Positions 1 to 7,305 of a DNA stretch of 9,363 nucleotides are shown here, in pieces (position 1 is the stretch's first letter; each line of letters opens with the position of its first letter). This stretch comes from Actinomycetota bacterium (GTDB taxonomy: Bacteria; Actinomycetota; Actinomycetes; Nanopelagicales; Nanopelagicaceae): NCBI GenBank assembly GCA_947494085.1, contig CANLTP010000028.1:1-9363 (forward strand), given 5' to 3'. A program made the translations under genes and the position numbers. The notes below the pieces were generated by a model. That model worked only from the letters and a program-made list of their open reading frames with translations. It made no database searches and was not told where the DNA came from.

Positions 1-1
1 T

Positions 2-1771
2 GTAGTCGGCGATTTTGTTCAATTAAAAAGTGCTGGTGGGGGACAGAAGAAAGGTCTCTGCCCTTTCCATGATGAGAAAAGCCCTTCGTTCCATGTGACA
101 CCAAGCAAAGGTTATTTTCACTGTTTCGGATGTGGTGTAGGTGGCGATGCAATTGCATTCCTAATGAAGATGGATCATCTTTCATTTTCTGAATCGGTTG
201 AACGATTAGCCGACAGAATGGGCTACACACTTCGCTACGACGGCACTAATACAAATACCGGCCCAAGCATTAATCGCTCACGGTTGGTGGCCGCAAATGT
301 TGCCGCAATGAATTTCTATCGCGAACAGTTGAATCTTCCAGGAAGTGCCCAAGTTGGACGCGAATTTCTCCAGAAGCGGGGCTTTGACAAGGGAGCAGCT
401 GAAACTTTTGGCGTTGGATATGCACCTGATGAGTGGGATGGTTTGTATAAGCATCTTAAAACTTTAGGTTTTACAGATAGCGAACTCTCGCTTGCTGGCC
501 TAAGTAAAGATGGAACCAAAGGTCCAATTGATAGATATCGAAATCGTTTAGTGTGGCCAATCAAAGATATCTCAGGTGATGTAGTTGGTTTTGGCGCCCG
601 CAAACTTGCTAGTGATGAAGTTGATCAAGGTCCTAAATATTTAAATACTTCAGAAACTCCGATCTATAAGAAGAGCCAGATACTTTATGGGCTCGATATG
701 GCTAAAAAAGAGATTGCGAAGAAGCGCCAAGTTGTAATCGTTGAAGGCTATACCGATGTTATGGCAGCACACTTAGCCGGAATAACTACAGCTGTCGCAA
801 CTTGTGGAACAGCATTTGGTGACGATCACATTCGAGTAATTCGTAGATTATTAATGGATGATGACGCTTTCCGTGGTGAAGTTATCTTCACCTTCGATGG
901 TGATGCAGCTGGACAGAAAGCCGCCCTTCGCGCATTTGGTGATGATCAGAAATTTGTTGCGCAAACTTTCGTCGCGGTAGAACCTTCAGGAATGGATCCA
1001 TGCGATTTGCGAATCGCTTCCGGAGATGCCGCAGTTCGCGATTTAATCGCTCGCCGGGTTCCACTATTTGAATTCGCTATAAAGAGCGAGATCGCTAAAT
1101 ATGATGTTAATGCCGCAGAGGGAAGAGTTTCAGCCCTAAATCAAGTCGCACCGCTGATCGGAAAAATTCGAGATGCATCTCTGCGACCAGAGTATGCGCG
1201 CTTGGTTGCCGGTTGGTTAGGCATGGAAGTTGATATTGTTACAAGTGCAATTAAGAAAACTGCGACAAGAAGTGTGCCTTCGCAGAACTTAGAACCTGCT
1301 GTTCAATCTGAAGTTAATTTGCGAGACCCAATCCTAATGATGGAACGAGAAGTTCTTAAGATAAAGTTGCAGCATCCAGAGATGGCAAAGGATTGGGCGC
1401 TGCTAGAGAAGAATGCATTCTCTTATTGGGCTTATCACCAACTTCGTACACAAATCGATAGTTCGCCAGAATTAAATATTCAAAAATTACTTGAGAGCAG
1501 TGAGAGCGAAGATATTCGAGCGTTGATTACTGAATTAACAGTTGAACCAATCCGCACAGATCGCGAAATTTCAGAACGATACATCGCTGCAATCTTTGCC
1601 AGACTTCGCGAGGTCGCACTAAGTCGATCAATCGCAGAAATAAAATCAACTTTGCAGCGCTTAAATCCAACAGAGAATGAGGCCCAATACAACGAGACCT
1701 TTGGGGCTTTGGTAGCGATGGAAGCCGAACGCCGAGTTCAGAAAGATGCTGCTTTAGGCGAACTTGGCTGA
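2..1771 (+). CDS. dnaG: DNA primase DnaG, 5'-truncated by the window edge
   Basis: DnaG makes the RNA primers for lagging-strand synthesis at the replication fork and works with the replicative helicase. The reading frame is open to the left edge, so the 589 visible residues lack the true start, probably about 20 residues upstream by comparison with E. coli DnaG. Visible in order (fragment numbering): a CHC2 zinc finger with ligands C20, H23 (CPFH), C41 and C44 (CFGC); the RNA-polymerase core with RYRNRLVWPI and KYLNTSETPIYKK; a TOPRIM fold with the catalytic Glu in VEGYTDV (about E248) and the metal-binding DGDAAG (about D299, D301); and a long C-terminal region expected to bind the helicase. 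The GTG at 95 falls inside the zinc finger and is not the start. The TGA stop is 44 bp before the tRNA gene. All key catalytic residues in the visible part are intact. Identity is very secure. Confidence 0.97.
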   Translation, partial: VVGDFVQLKSAGGGQKKGLCPFHDEKSPSFHVTPSKGYFHCFGCGVGGDAIAFLMKMDHLSFSESVERLADRMGYTLRYDGTNTNTGPSINRSRLVAANVAAMNFYREQLNLPGSAQVGREFLQKRGFDKGAAETFGVGYAPDEWDGLYKHLKTLGFTDSELSLAGLSKDGTKGPIDRYRNRLVWPIKDISGDVVGFGARKLASDEVDQGPKYLNTSETPIYKKSQILYGLDMAKKEIAKKRQVVIVEGYTDVMAAHLAGITTAVATCGTAFGDDHIRVIRRLLMDDDAFRGEVIFTFDGDAAGQKAALRAFGDDQKFVAQTFVAVEPSGMDPCDLRIASGDAAVRDLIARRVPLFEFAIKSEIAKYDVNAAEGRVSALNQVAPLIGKIRDASLRPEYARLVAGWLGMEVDIVTSAIKKTATRSVPSQNLEPAVQSEVNLRDPILMMEREVLKIKLQHPEMAKDWALLEKNAFSYWAYHQLRTQIDSSPELNIQKLLESSESEDIRALITELTVEPIRTDREISERYIAAIFARLREVALSRSIAEIKSTLQRLNPTENEAQYNETFGALVAMEAERRVQKDAALGELG

Positions 1772-1802
1772 TTGGGATAACTCACCGCGCGTCAGATATA
1801 GT
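1772..1802 (+). promoter_or_regulatory. Candidate promoter of the tRNA-Asn gene
   Basis: TATAGT at 1797-1802 matches the -10 consensus at five of six positions. TTGGGA at 1772-1777 matches the -35 consensus at four of six. The 19 bp spacer is longer than ideal. Transcription would start near 1809, about 7 nt before the mature tRNA 5' end, which is a plausible leader. The site fills most of the 44 bp gap after dnaG. It is a by-eye match only; transcription from dnaG is the alternative. Confidence 0.4.
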
Positions 1803-1815
1803 TCGCACGTTACAA

Positions 1816-1888
1816 TCCCTCATAGCTCAATTGGCAGAGCAGCCGACTGTTAATCGGCAGGTTCTTGGTTCGAGTCCAAGTGAGGGAG
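1816..1888 (+). tRNA. tRNA-Asn (anticodon GTT)
   Basis: This 73 nt sequence folds into a full cloverleaf. The acceptor stem is TCCCTCA (1816-1822) with TGAGGGA (1881-1887). The D stem is GCTC/GAGC (1825-1828, 1837-1840), with GG in the D loop. The anticodon stem is GCCGA/TCGGC (1842-1846, 1854-1858) around loop CTGTTAA, with anticodon GTT at 1849-1851. The T stem is CTTGG/CCAAG (1864-1868, 1876-1880) with loop TTCGAGT. The discriminator base is G at 1888 and CCA is not encoded. All stems are fully paired, so it should be functional. It sits directly after dnaG, an association I recall from other actinobacteria such as mycobacteria. Confidence 0.97.
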
Positions 1889-1903
1889 CTTCTTTAGATG
1901 GTC

Positions 1904-1909
1904 AGGGAG
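1904..1909 (+). promoter_or_regulatory. Ribosome binding site that fixes the DoxX-Rieske start
   Basis: AGGGAG lies 8 nt upstream of the GTG at 1918 and between the tRNA 3' end (1888) and the start codon. It is the best Shine-Dalgarno match near this gene and supports GTG 1918. The upstream in-frame TTG at 1831 lies inside the tRNA D loop and cannot be the start. Confidence 0.7.
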
Positions 1910-1917
1910 TTTTAACG

Positions 1918-2796
1918 GTGGCAAATTATAGTTTTGTGAAATCTTGGCAGAACATCCCGATTGGTGCCCGATTAATTCGACTCTTTCTCGGCGTTACATT
2001 TATATATGGCGGTTGGAACAAAGCAACAGACCCAGGATTTTTAAATCCACAATCAGCCAGTTATATCGGCGCTCAAATTACTAGTTACCTCGACACCTCT
2101 CCAATATCTTTTGCACTGAAGCCCATGATCGAAAATGCGACTGCATTTGGTTGGTCGATAATCATTGCTGAATTTGCAATTGGAATCGCAACACTTGCAG
2201 GAATAGCGCTTGAGCTTGCGGCACTTGGTGGATTCTTTTTATCAATCACACTCTGGCTTACTGCGACTTGGACCGTAAAGCCGTATTTCTTGGGAAGTGA
2301 TACCGCATACGCAATTCTCTGGTTGGCACTTTTCTTATTAGTTCGCCAAAACACAAAGGGGCGACGCGTAATTGCGCTCTTGCCAGATCTTCGCGATCGC
2401 CGCGAAGTTATTCGAATTCTTGGTGTTGCGGCTGCATCAGTTGCGGCAGTATTCGTTGGTCGAAGATTTGAGAATTCGAATCCAACCCCAGAGGCAGGAA
2501 CTGCAATTGCAAAGGTTGCAGATGTTCCGATTGGTTCAACCAAAGAATTTATCGCATTTGATGGAACTCCAGCTGTGCTCTTTAGAACTAAATCGGGTGT
2601 CTTTGCATATTCGAGTGTCTGCACACATCAAGGATGCAGCGTTAGTTATAACGCAAAAAATAATCTTTTAGTTTGCCCTTGTCATAATGCGCAATTTGAC
2701 CCGACCCAAGATGGTGCAGCAATAGTTGGACCAACCAAGATTGCGCTACCTAAAATAAAAGTGGCGATAATCGGTATAAATATCGTCCAGATTTAA
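1918..2796 (+). CDS. DoxX/DoxD-like membrane protein fused to a C-terminal Rieske [2Fe-2S] domain
   Basis: The product has 292 residues from GTG 1918. Residues about 15-145 form a DoxX/DoxD-like module of four hydrophobic helices (about 17-33, 78-98, 100-118, 128-143) with the family-like stretch RLFLGVTFIYGGWNKATDPG near the N-terminus. DoxD is the large subunit of archaeal thiosulfate:quinone oxidoreductase. Residues 157-182 start with DRREVIR followed by an Ala/Val-rich helix, like a Tat signal anchor. Residues about 200-292 are a Rieske domain: C235-T-H237 and C253-P-C255-H256 supply the cluster ligands (C235, H237, C253, H256), and C240 and C255 are placed for the disulfide of bc1-type Rieske proteins. 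A membrane redox role, passing electrons to or from quinones on the outer face, is likely, but the substrate is unknown. It begins 29 bp after the tRNA and its stop overlaps the galK stop on the other strand. The domain calls are secure; the function is not. Confidence 0.85.
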   Translation: MANYSFVKSWQNIPIGARLIRLFLGVTFIYGGWNKATDPGFLNPQSASYIGAQITSYLDTSPISFALKPMIENATAFGWSIIIAEFAIGIATLAGIALELAALGGFFLSITLWLTATWTVKPYFLGSDTAYAILWLALFLLVRQNTKGRRVIALLPDLRDRREVIRILGVAAASVAAVFVGRRFENSNPTPEAGTAIAKVADVPIGSTKEFIAFDGTPAVLFRTKSGVFAYSSVCTHQGCSVSYNAKNNLLVCPCHNAQFDPTQDGAAIVGPTKIALPKIKVAIIGINIVQI

Positions 2797-3923
2797 TTAA
2801 TTATCCGAGCACCAGCACTTGGCAGCGCAGAGAAAAATCTTGGACTCTTAAATCTTGCCTTCATAAATCCACTCTTTATTTCGCTCTTAATTAACTCGGA
2901 ATCCTTCGCTTTGATCAGCGCGATAGCGCTTCCACCAAATCCGCCACCAATCATTCTTGAACCTAGCGCACCAAATTTAAGTGCGGTATCAACAGCTAAA
3001 TCTAATTCCGGGCACGAAACCGTGTAGTTATCTCGCAATGAAATATGAGCTGCTGTAACAATCTCACCAAATCCGACCAAGTCACCGCTCTTTAGAAGTT
3101 TGACGGCTTCTAATACGCGTTGCATCTCGGTTATTCCATGGAAAGCACGAAGATAAGTTTTCTCATCTAATTCGGATTTTCTCACCACAAATTCTGAAAT
3201 TGAAATGTCACGAAGTGAAGTGATTCCTAAATCCGCAATCGCTTTCTCACAGGAAGCACGTCGTTCGGCATATCCACCATCTACTAGCGCGTGATGCACC
3301 TGAGTATCAATTACTAAAAGTTCAAGGCCAAGCGGTGCAATATCGAATGGGATCTGTTCGATTGAAAGATCACGAGTATCTAGAAGCAGTGCGTTTCCTT
3401 CAGTTGCCATAAGTGAAACTGATTGATCCATGATGCCGCAAGGCATTCCAACATAAATATTTTCGGCACGTTGGGCAGCTCGCGCTAACTCCGGAAGTGT
3501 TAAACCTAAATCAAATAATTCACTTACCGCAGTTGCTACCGCACACTCAAGTGCGGCGCTGGAAGATAAGCCGGCGCCTAACGGCACTTGGCCGTCAACG
3601 AGAATATCTAGCCCAGAATCAATACCAAGTGACCAGAGAACTCCAATTGGATAACGGGTCCAAGCCTCACCGCTCTTTGGTGCAATATCTGCGCAATTAA
3701 TTGTGGAGATTGCGCCCTTCTTCTGGCTAGATGCACATCGAATTTTGTTATTCGAAGTCTTTGCGATTGCAACTGTGGTTGCATCAGAGATTGCAAATGG
3801 AAGAACAAAGCCATCAAGGAAATCCACATGCTCGCCAATTAGATTTACTCGCCCTGGAGCGCTGGCGATAACGTCGGGGGATTTTCCGAAAACTTCCTGG
3901 AATTTACTTGCTAGTGGATGCAT
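2793..3923 (-). CDS. galK: Galactokinase
   Basis: GalK phosphorylates alpha-D-galactose with ATP to galactose-1-phosphate, the entry step of the Leloir pathway, in the cytoplasm. The 376-residue length is normal. GHMP-kinase motifs are present: the N-terminal signature GRVNLIGEHVDFLDG (residues 24-38, with R25, E31, H32 and D34 at the sugar-binding positions), the ATP-binding loop VPLGAGLSSSAALE (113-126), GIMDQ with the likely catalytic base D166, GYAERR (217-222), and GGGFGG (327-331 region). The signature has V, F and L where typical galactokinases have T, Y and N (EHTDYN). The ATG start at 3923 has GGGAA 7 nt upstream and lies 20 bp inside the end of galE, implying translational coupling. 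The gene is last in the galT-galE-galK run, and its stop overlaps that of the convergent Rieske gene. Galactose as substrate is supported mainly by context and overall similarity. Confidence 0.95.
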   Translation of the reverse strand: MHPLASKFQEVFGKSPDVIASAPGRVNLIGEHVDFLDGFVLPFAISDATTVAIAKTSNNKIRCASSQKKGAISTINCADIAPKSGEAWTRYPIGVLWSLGIDSGLDILVDGQVPLGAGLSSSAALECAVATAVSELFDLGLTLPELARAAQRAENIYVGMPCGIMDQSVSLMATEGNALLLDTRDLSIEQIPFDIAPLGLELLVIDTQVHHALVDGGYAERRASCEKAIADLGITSLRDISISEFVVRKSELDEKTYLRAFHGITEMQRVLEAVKLLKSGDLVGFGEIVTAAHISLRDNYTVSCPELDLAVDTALKFGALGSRMIGGGFGGSAIALIKAKDSELIKSEIKSGFMKARFKSPRFFSALPSAGARIIN

Positions 3924-4869
3924 TCTGAGATTCCCAAGTATCCCGAACCATGTTTTCGATACCTTGTTTTGGTGTCCAATTTAAAACCTGAGCCGCAAGT
4001 GAAATATCGGCGATTAGAACGGCCGGATCACCTGAACGTCTAGCAGTAATTTCGGTCGGGATATCTCTTCCCAGAACTTTACTTGCAGCACTTACAACTT
4101 CTGTTACCGAATAGCCGCCACCACTACCAAGGTTCACAATCTTGTGCTGACCTAAAGCAAGGTTTTCTAGCGCCAAAATATGGGCATCAATTAAATCAAT
4201 TACGTGAATGTAATCTCGGATGCAAGTTCCATCTTTAGTTGGCCAATCATTACCGAAAATCTTTATCGGTTTTTCTATCGTTGACCGCAGTAAATTAGGA
4301 ATTAGATGAGTTTCTGGGTTGTGTCGTTCGGCCAACCAACCAGACTTGGATTTATATGCACCAGCTACATTGAAATATCTAAGGCTAACTGCAGCCAAGC
4401 CTGATTTAGCTTCTTCAGTAATCATCTGATCGACCGCTAATTTTGTTGTGCCATATGGACTAGTTGTTATTGTAGCTGCTCCTTCAGTAATTGGAATCAC
4501 TTCTGGCTCGCCATAAGTCGCAGCAGTTGAGGAGAAAACCAATTTAGAAATTTTGGCCTTAGCCATTTGGTCCAATAAATTCCTAGTGCCATTCACATTT
4601 ACATCGAAGTAAAGATCTGGCTTTTCAACAGATTCGCCGACCAATGATTTTGCTGCAAAGTGAAGGACTGCGCTGCAATCAGCAAGTGCCAAAGCAACAG
4701 ATTCAGGATTTAAAATTGAGCCTTCAATAAACTTTGCCTGACTTGATACAGCGTCACGGTGGCCAGTAGAACAATCATCTAAAACCGTTACATCAAAGCC
4801 ACGTTCCAAAAGAATTGCCGTTGCGACCGACCCGATATAGCCAGCACCGCCGGTAACAAGAACGCGCAT
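3904..4869 (-). CDS. galE: UDP-glucose 4-epimerase
   Basis: GalE interconverts UDP-galactose and UDP-glucose using tightly bound NAD+. It thereby regenerates UDP-glucose for GalT and supplies UDP-galactose for surface glycans. The 321 residues show the extended short-chain dehydrogenase fold: the NAD-binding glycine motif GGAGYIG (7-13), acidic D31/D32 at the end of beta-2 for the NAD ribose, SST at 113-115 with T115 in the place of E. coli S124, the catalytic YGTTK (Y139, K143), and the GTCIRDYIHV stretch (214-223) typical of GalE. It is slightly shorter than the E. coli enzyme (338). The ATG start overlaps the galT stop by one base (TAATG), and its end overlaps the galK start by 20 bp. Nothing looks damaged. 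Related sugar-nucleotide epimerases share this fold, but the galT/galK context settles the assignment. Confidence 0.95.
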   Translation of the reverse strand: MRVLVTGGAGYIGSVATAILLERGFDVTVLDDCSTGHRDAVSSQAKFIEGSILNPESVALALADCSAVLHFAAKSLVGESVEKPDLYFDVNVNGTRNLLDQMAKAKISKLVFSSTAATYGEPEVIPITEGAATITTSPYGTTKLAVDQMITEEAKSGLAAVSLRYFNVAGAYKSKSGWLAERHNPETHLIPNLLRSTIEKPIKIFGNDWPTKDGTCIRDYIHVIDLIDAHILALENLALGQHKIVNLGSGGGYSVTEVVSAASKVLGRDIPTEITARRSGDPAVLIADISLAAQVLNWTPKQGIENMVRDTWESQNASTSK

Positions 4870-5987
4870 TAGATTTTTACATCACGCATTTGCGCCGCAG
4901 ATTGCTCTGGCTTTAAATCCATAATAAATGCCTGCATTGCAGACTCTGAACCCGCAAGATATTTTAATTTGCCTGGAGCTCGACGAATACTTGTTATCTG
5001 CATGTGTAAACCAAGTGCCTCGCGTCCAACATGAACCGGAGCTTGATGCCAAGATGCCATGTATGCCATCTCAATTCCGAAGACACCATCTAACCTTTGG
5101 AGTGCTTCTTTCGCAACAGCGCCAAAAGCATCAGCTTGTGCATCAGTAAGTTCTGCGAGATCAGCGGTAAATACTTTTGGTGCGATATGAATTTCAAAGG
5201 GATAGCGAGATGCAAATGGAACGTAGGCAATCCAATCGCTGTTCTGGGCAACGATTCGAACCTCATCCTTAATTTCACGAGCAATAATGTCGGTTAAAAG
5301 TGGACGAGAGTGCTCGGCTAAATGATCAGTTGCAATCTTCAACATCTTTTCTACACGTGGCGGCAGATAAGAATAAGAATAAATTTGGCCATGCGGATGA
5401 TGCAGAGTTACTCCAACTTCAACACCACGATTTTCGAACGGGAAAATATGGGCAATATTCGGTAGTTTAGAAATTTCTCGAGTGCGATCGCGCCATGCTT
5501 CCAGAACGATTCGAATCTGTTCTAGCGAGAGCGAACCAAAGTTTGCTTCATGTTGATCGGTATAACAGAGCACTTCACAGAAACCAGCGGCATCTACTAT
5601 CGGAGTATTTAAACCATCGTATTCTGGTAACTTCCAATCACTTCCGGCAATTGCTAAGGAAGGGGAAAGATTTTCAAAGACTGCAACTTCATAATTCGCT
5701 TCTGGAATTTCGGAGAGTAGACCAGGTTTTGTCGGACACAGCGGACATAACTCTTTCGGCGGTAAGAAGACTCGAGCTTGGCGATGCGCCGCCATGACAA
5801 CCCACTCATTTGTAAGTGCATCTAATCTAAGTTCACCAAGACCTGGTCGCTTTTCAACTGGTCTGGTATCAACAGCATCGCGAGCGACAGGCTTTGAATC
5901 GTAATAAGAAATAGTTCGGCCATCGCTCAACTTGCGATCTTGGCGGACGATGCCGTGACTCAACGGGATCGATTCTTTGCTGCTCAC
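4869..5987 (-). CDS. galT: Galactose-1-phosphate uridylyltransferase
   Basis: GalT exchanges UMP between UDP-glucose and galactose-1-phosphate, giving UDP-galactose and glucose-1-phosphate. The 372 residues show the HIT-superfamily active site HHPHGQ (196-201), where H199 is the expected uridylylated nucleophile. The zinc site can be read as C81 and C84 (CPLC), H146 (CYTDQH) and H197. SWHQAP and LHMQI near the C-terminus match the second conserved region. The roughly 50-residue leader before the LRLDALTNEWV core, with SDGRTISYYD, is usual for actinobacterial GalT. The start is the GTG at 5987: an in-frame TAA lies eight codons upstream and no other early start exists. The ribosome site is poor (AGAG about 9 nt upstream) and could pair with the CTCT just before GTG. 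The gene leads the gal cluster, 28 bp after the muramidase gene, with a candidate promoter in between. Confidence 0.95.
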   Translation of the reverse strand: MSSKESIPLSHGIVRQDRKLSDGRTISYYDSKPVARDAVDTRPVEKRPGLGELRLDALTNEWVVMAAHRQARVFLPPKELCPLCPTKPGLLSEIPEANYEVAVFENLSPSLAIAGSDWKLPEYDGLNTPIVDAAGFCEVLCYTDQHEANFGSLSLEQIRIVLEAWRDRTREISKLPNIAHIFPFENRGVEVGVTLHHPHGQIYSYSYLPPRVEKMLKIATDHLAEHSRPLLTDIIAREIKDEVRIVAQNSDWIAYVPFASRYPFEIHIAPKVFTADLAELTDAQADAFGAVAKEALQRLDGVFGIEMAYMASWHQAPVHVGREALGLHMQITSIRRAPGKLKYLAGSESAMQAFIMDLKPEQSAAQMRDVKI

Positions 5988-6015
5988 AAGAGCAAACTCT
6001 ATCTTTGGTTATCTT

Positions 6016-7305
6016 TTAATTACGAATCTGCCCCGCGCAAGTGTCAACCGGATTAGGTGCTGGCTTCTTTGTTGGCGATGGCTTAGGGGTTGGGGTAGGT
6101 CCCTGGGTTACTTCAAACATAACTGGCATAACTGCATTTGCATGAGTCGTTGATTCATCGAAGTATTCAACATAACCAACGTAGGTGCCAGCTGTAAGTC
6201 CAGAAACTTTCAGCGTCCATCTTCCAGAAGCCGATCTAATTACTTGTTGTTCTCCAGTTTTAATGGTCGAATCAGCCGAAACAAATCTCACACTACCGGT
6301 GACAACATGTGTGCCATTTGGTCGAACTGCATCTACGACGAAATTCGCACTATCGTTTGTCGTTATTGAACTCGAACTTGATAACAAGGTCGCCGTCGTG
6401 GTTTCGTTTATAGGCATTAGATCAACTGGACTTGGCTTCCAGATGCCCTTAGTCAAGGTATAAAACTTCTCTTCACCACCATTAAATACATTCAAATCAA
6501 TTCTCGAACTTGCAACACCGTATTTCGAGCCCTTGCCACAAGATGAGTATTGCCAAATAGTGTAATCAGCCGTGCAATCTGACTTTGTCCACGAGTGCAC
6601 AAAGCAGCCAACACTCTTCATTCCAGGATGATTCGCTGGCTCTTTTGGATGAATTCCATATGACGCTATCCATAGCGGATACTTTGCAAATTCTTTTGAT
6701 CTTGCCTTTGCGCTCTGTAAGAAATTTGGATATGAATAAACGAATGGTAGACGTTTGGTTTTGAGAGTTACTTCTTCCAACCAAGCTTTTGCCCATAATG
6801 AAACGTGGGCACGGCTTGCATATTTCTGACAGACACCTGAAATTCTGCGAACACAATTCGTTTCCAAATCCAGCGCTACAGGTAAATCTTGTTCGGTGTA
6901 ACCACCAATTTCGCCAAGTCGCCAAATAACTTTCTGTGCTTGGGTTTTTGCGTCTGCAATGATTTCAGCTTTAACTTTTGTGTCAGGAATATAAGCAAAG
7001 TAATAAAAGCCGGTATATAAACCAGCAGCCTGAGCAGCCTTTCGATCTTCAATCAAATATTTCTTTGCGATTAAATCAGCAGAAGGTTGAGAATCTGCAC
7101 CTTTAATCATTACGAAGCGGATACCTGCGTTGGCCATTTTCGTAAAATTAATTGGCTTGTCATATGGATGCTGCCACTTACTTATATCAACCCCATGAAT
7201 TCGATTTCCTGGCCCTGAAGTAACAAGTGCAAGTGGAGCTGCAGCAACTACGCTATTTGATACCAAAGATAGGCAGAGTGTTAAGAGAAAGAATAGTTTT
7301 TTCAA
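6016..7305 (-). CDS. Secreted GH25-family muramidase (lysozyme) with Ig-like domain and proline-rich tail
   Basis: GH25 enzymes cut the beta-1,4 bond between N-acetylmuramic acid and N-acetylglucosamine in peptidoglycan. This 429-residue protein begins with a Sec signal peptide (KK, hydrophobic core, Ala-rich cleavage zone about 20-23). The GH25 barrel (about 36-285) has HGVDISKWQ (D40), FVMIKGADS, GFYYFAY, VALDLET (D146, E148), IWQYSS and RIDLNVFNG (D270). These Asp/Glu residues match the four acidic active-site positions of the family. Residues about 303-401 look like a bacterial Ig-like beta-sandwich. A tail of PTPTPKPSPTKKPAP ends in DTCAGQIRN, with no LPXTG, LysM or SH3 motif. Cysteines C151/C159 and C234/C244/C256 may form disulfides outside the cell. 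The start is TTG 7305, fixed by a strong GGAGG, and it overlaps the upstream stop by 4 bp. Likely role: remodelling of its own wall or lysis of other bacteria; the target is unknown. Confidence 0.9.
   Translation of the reverse strand: MKKLFFLLTLCLSLVSNSVVAAAPLALVTSGPGNRIHGVDISKWQHPYDKPINFTKMANAGIRFVMIKGADSQPSADLIAKKYLIEDRKAAQAAGLYTGFYYFAYIPDTKVKAEIIADAKTQAQKVIWRLGEIGGYTEQDLPVALDLETNCVRRISGVCQKYASRAHVSLWAKAWLEEVTLKTKRLPFVYSYPNFLQSAKARSKEFAKYPLWIASYGIHPKEPANHPGMKSVGCFVHSWTKSDCTADYTIWQYSSCGKGSKYGVASSRIDLNVFNGGEEKFYTLTKGIWKPSPVDLMPINETTTATLLSSSSSITTNDSANFVVDAVRPNGTHVVTGSVRFVSADSTIKTGEQQVIRSASGRWTLKVSGLTAGTYVGYVEYFDESTTHANAVMPVMFEVTQGPTPTPKPSPTKKPAPNPVDTCAGQIRN
6019..6047 (-). promoter_or_regulatory. 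Candidate promoter for galT-galE-galK
   Basis: On the - strand a perfect -35 hexamer TTGACA (6047-6042) is followed after exactly 17 bp by CGTAAT (6024-6019), four of six matches to the -10 consensus. Transcription would start near 6012, giving a leader of about 25 nt before the galT GTG. The site lies within the last codons of the muramidase gene (encoding VDTCAGQIRN). The perfect -35 and ideal spacing are suggestive, but the -10 is weak and coding constraint could explain the match. I saw no clear operator palindrome beside it. Confidence 0.4.

Noticed and set aside
316..603. A 95-codon - strand open frame inside dnaG.
   Set aside because: It lies wholly under the DnaG catalytic core and has no motif or ribosome site of interest.
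2085..2624. A 179-codon open frame antisense to the DoxX-Rieske gene.
   Set aside because: The sense frame has clear DoxX and Rieske motifs; the antisense product has no recognisable motif and is a by-product of sense codon use.
2762..2787. Possible hairpin GCGATA/TATCGT near the converging gene ends as a terminator.
   Set aside because: The stem is only 5-6 bp with an 11-12 nt loop, AT-rich, and no T-run follows on either strand.
7264..7305. Lipoprotein signal in the muramidase N-terminus (LLTLC).
   Set aside because: The residue before Cys is Leu rather than Gly/Ala/Ser, and the Cys is too early in the hydrophobic core; an ordinary Sec signal fits better.
6016..7305. Muramidase as a prophage endolysin.
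   Set aside because: It has a Sec signal peptide and metabolic neighbours, with no holin, integrase or phage structural gene nearby.
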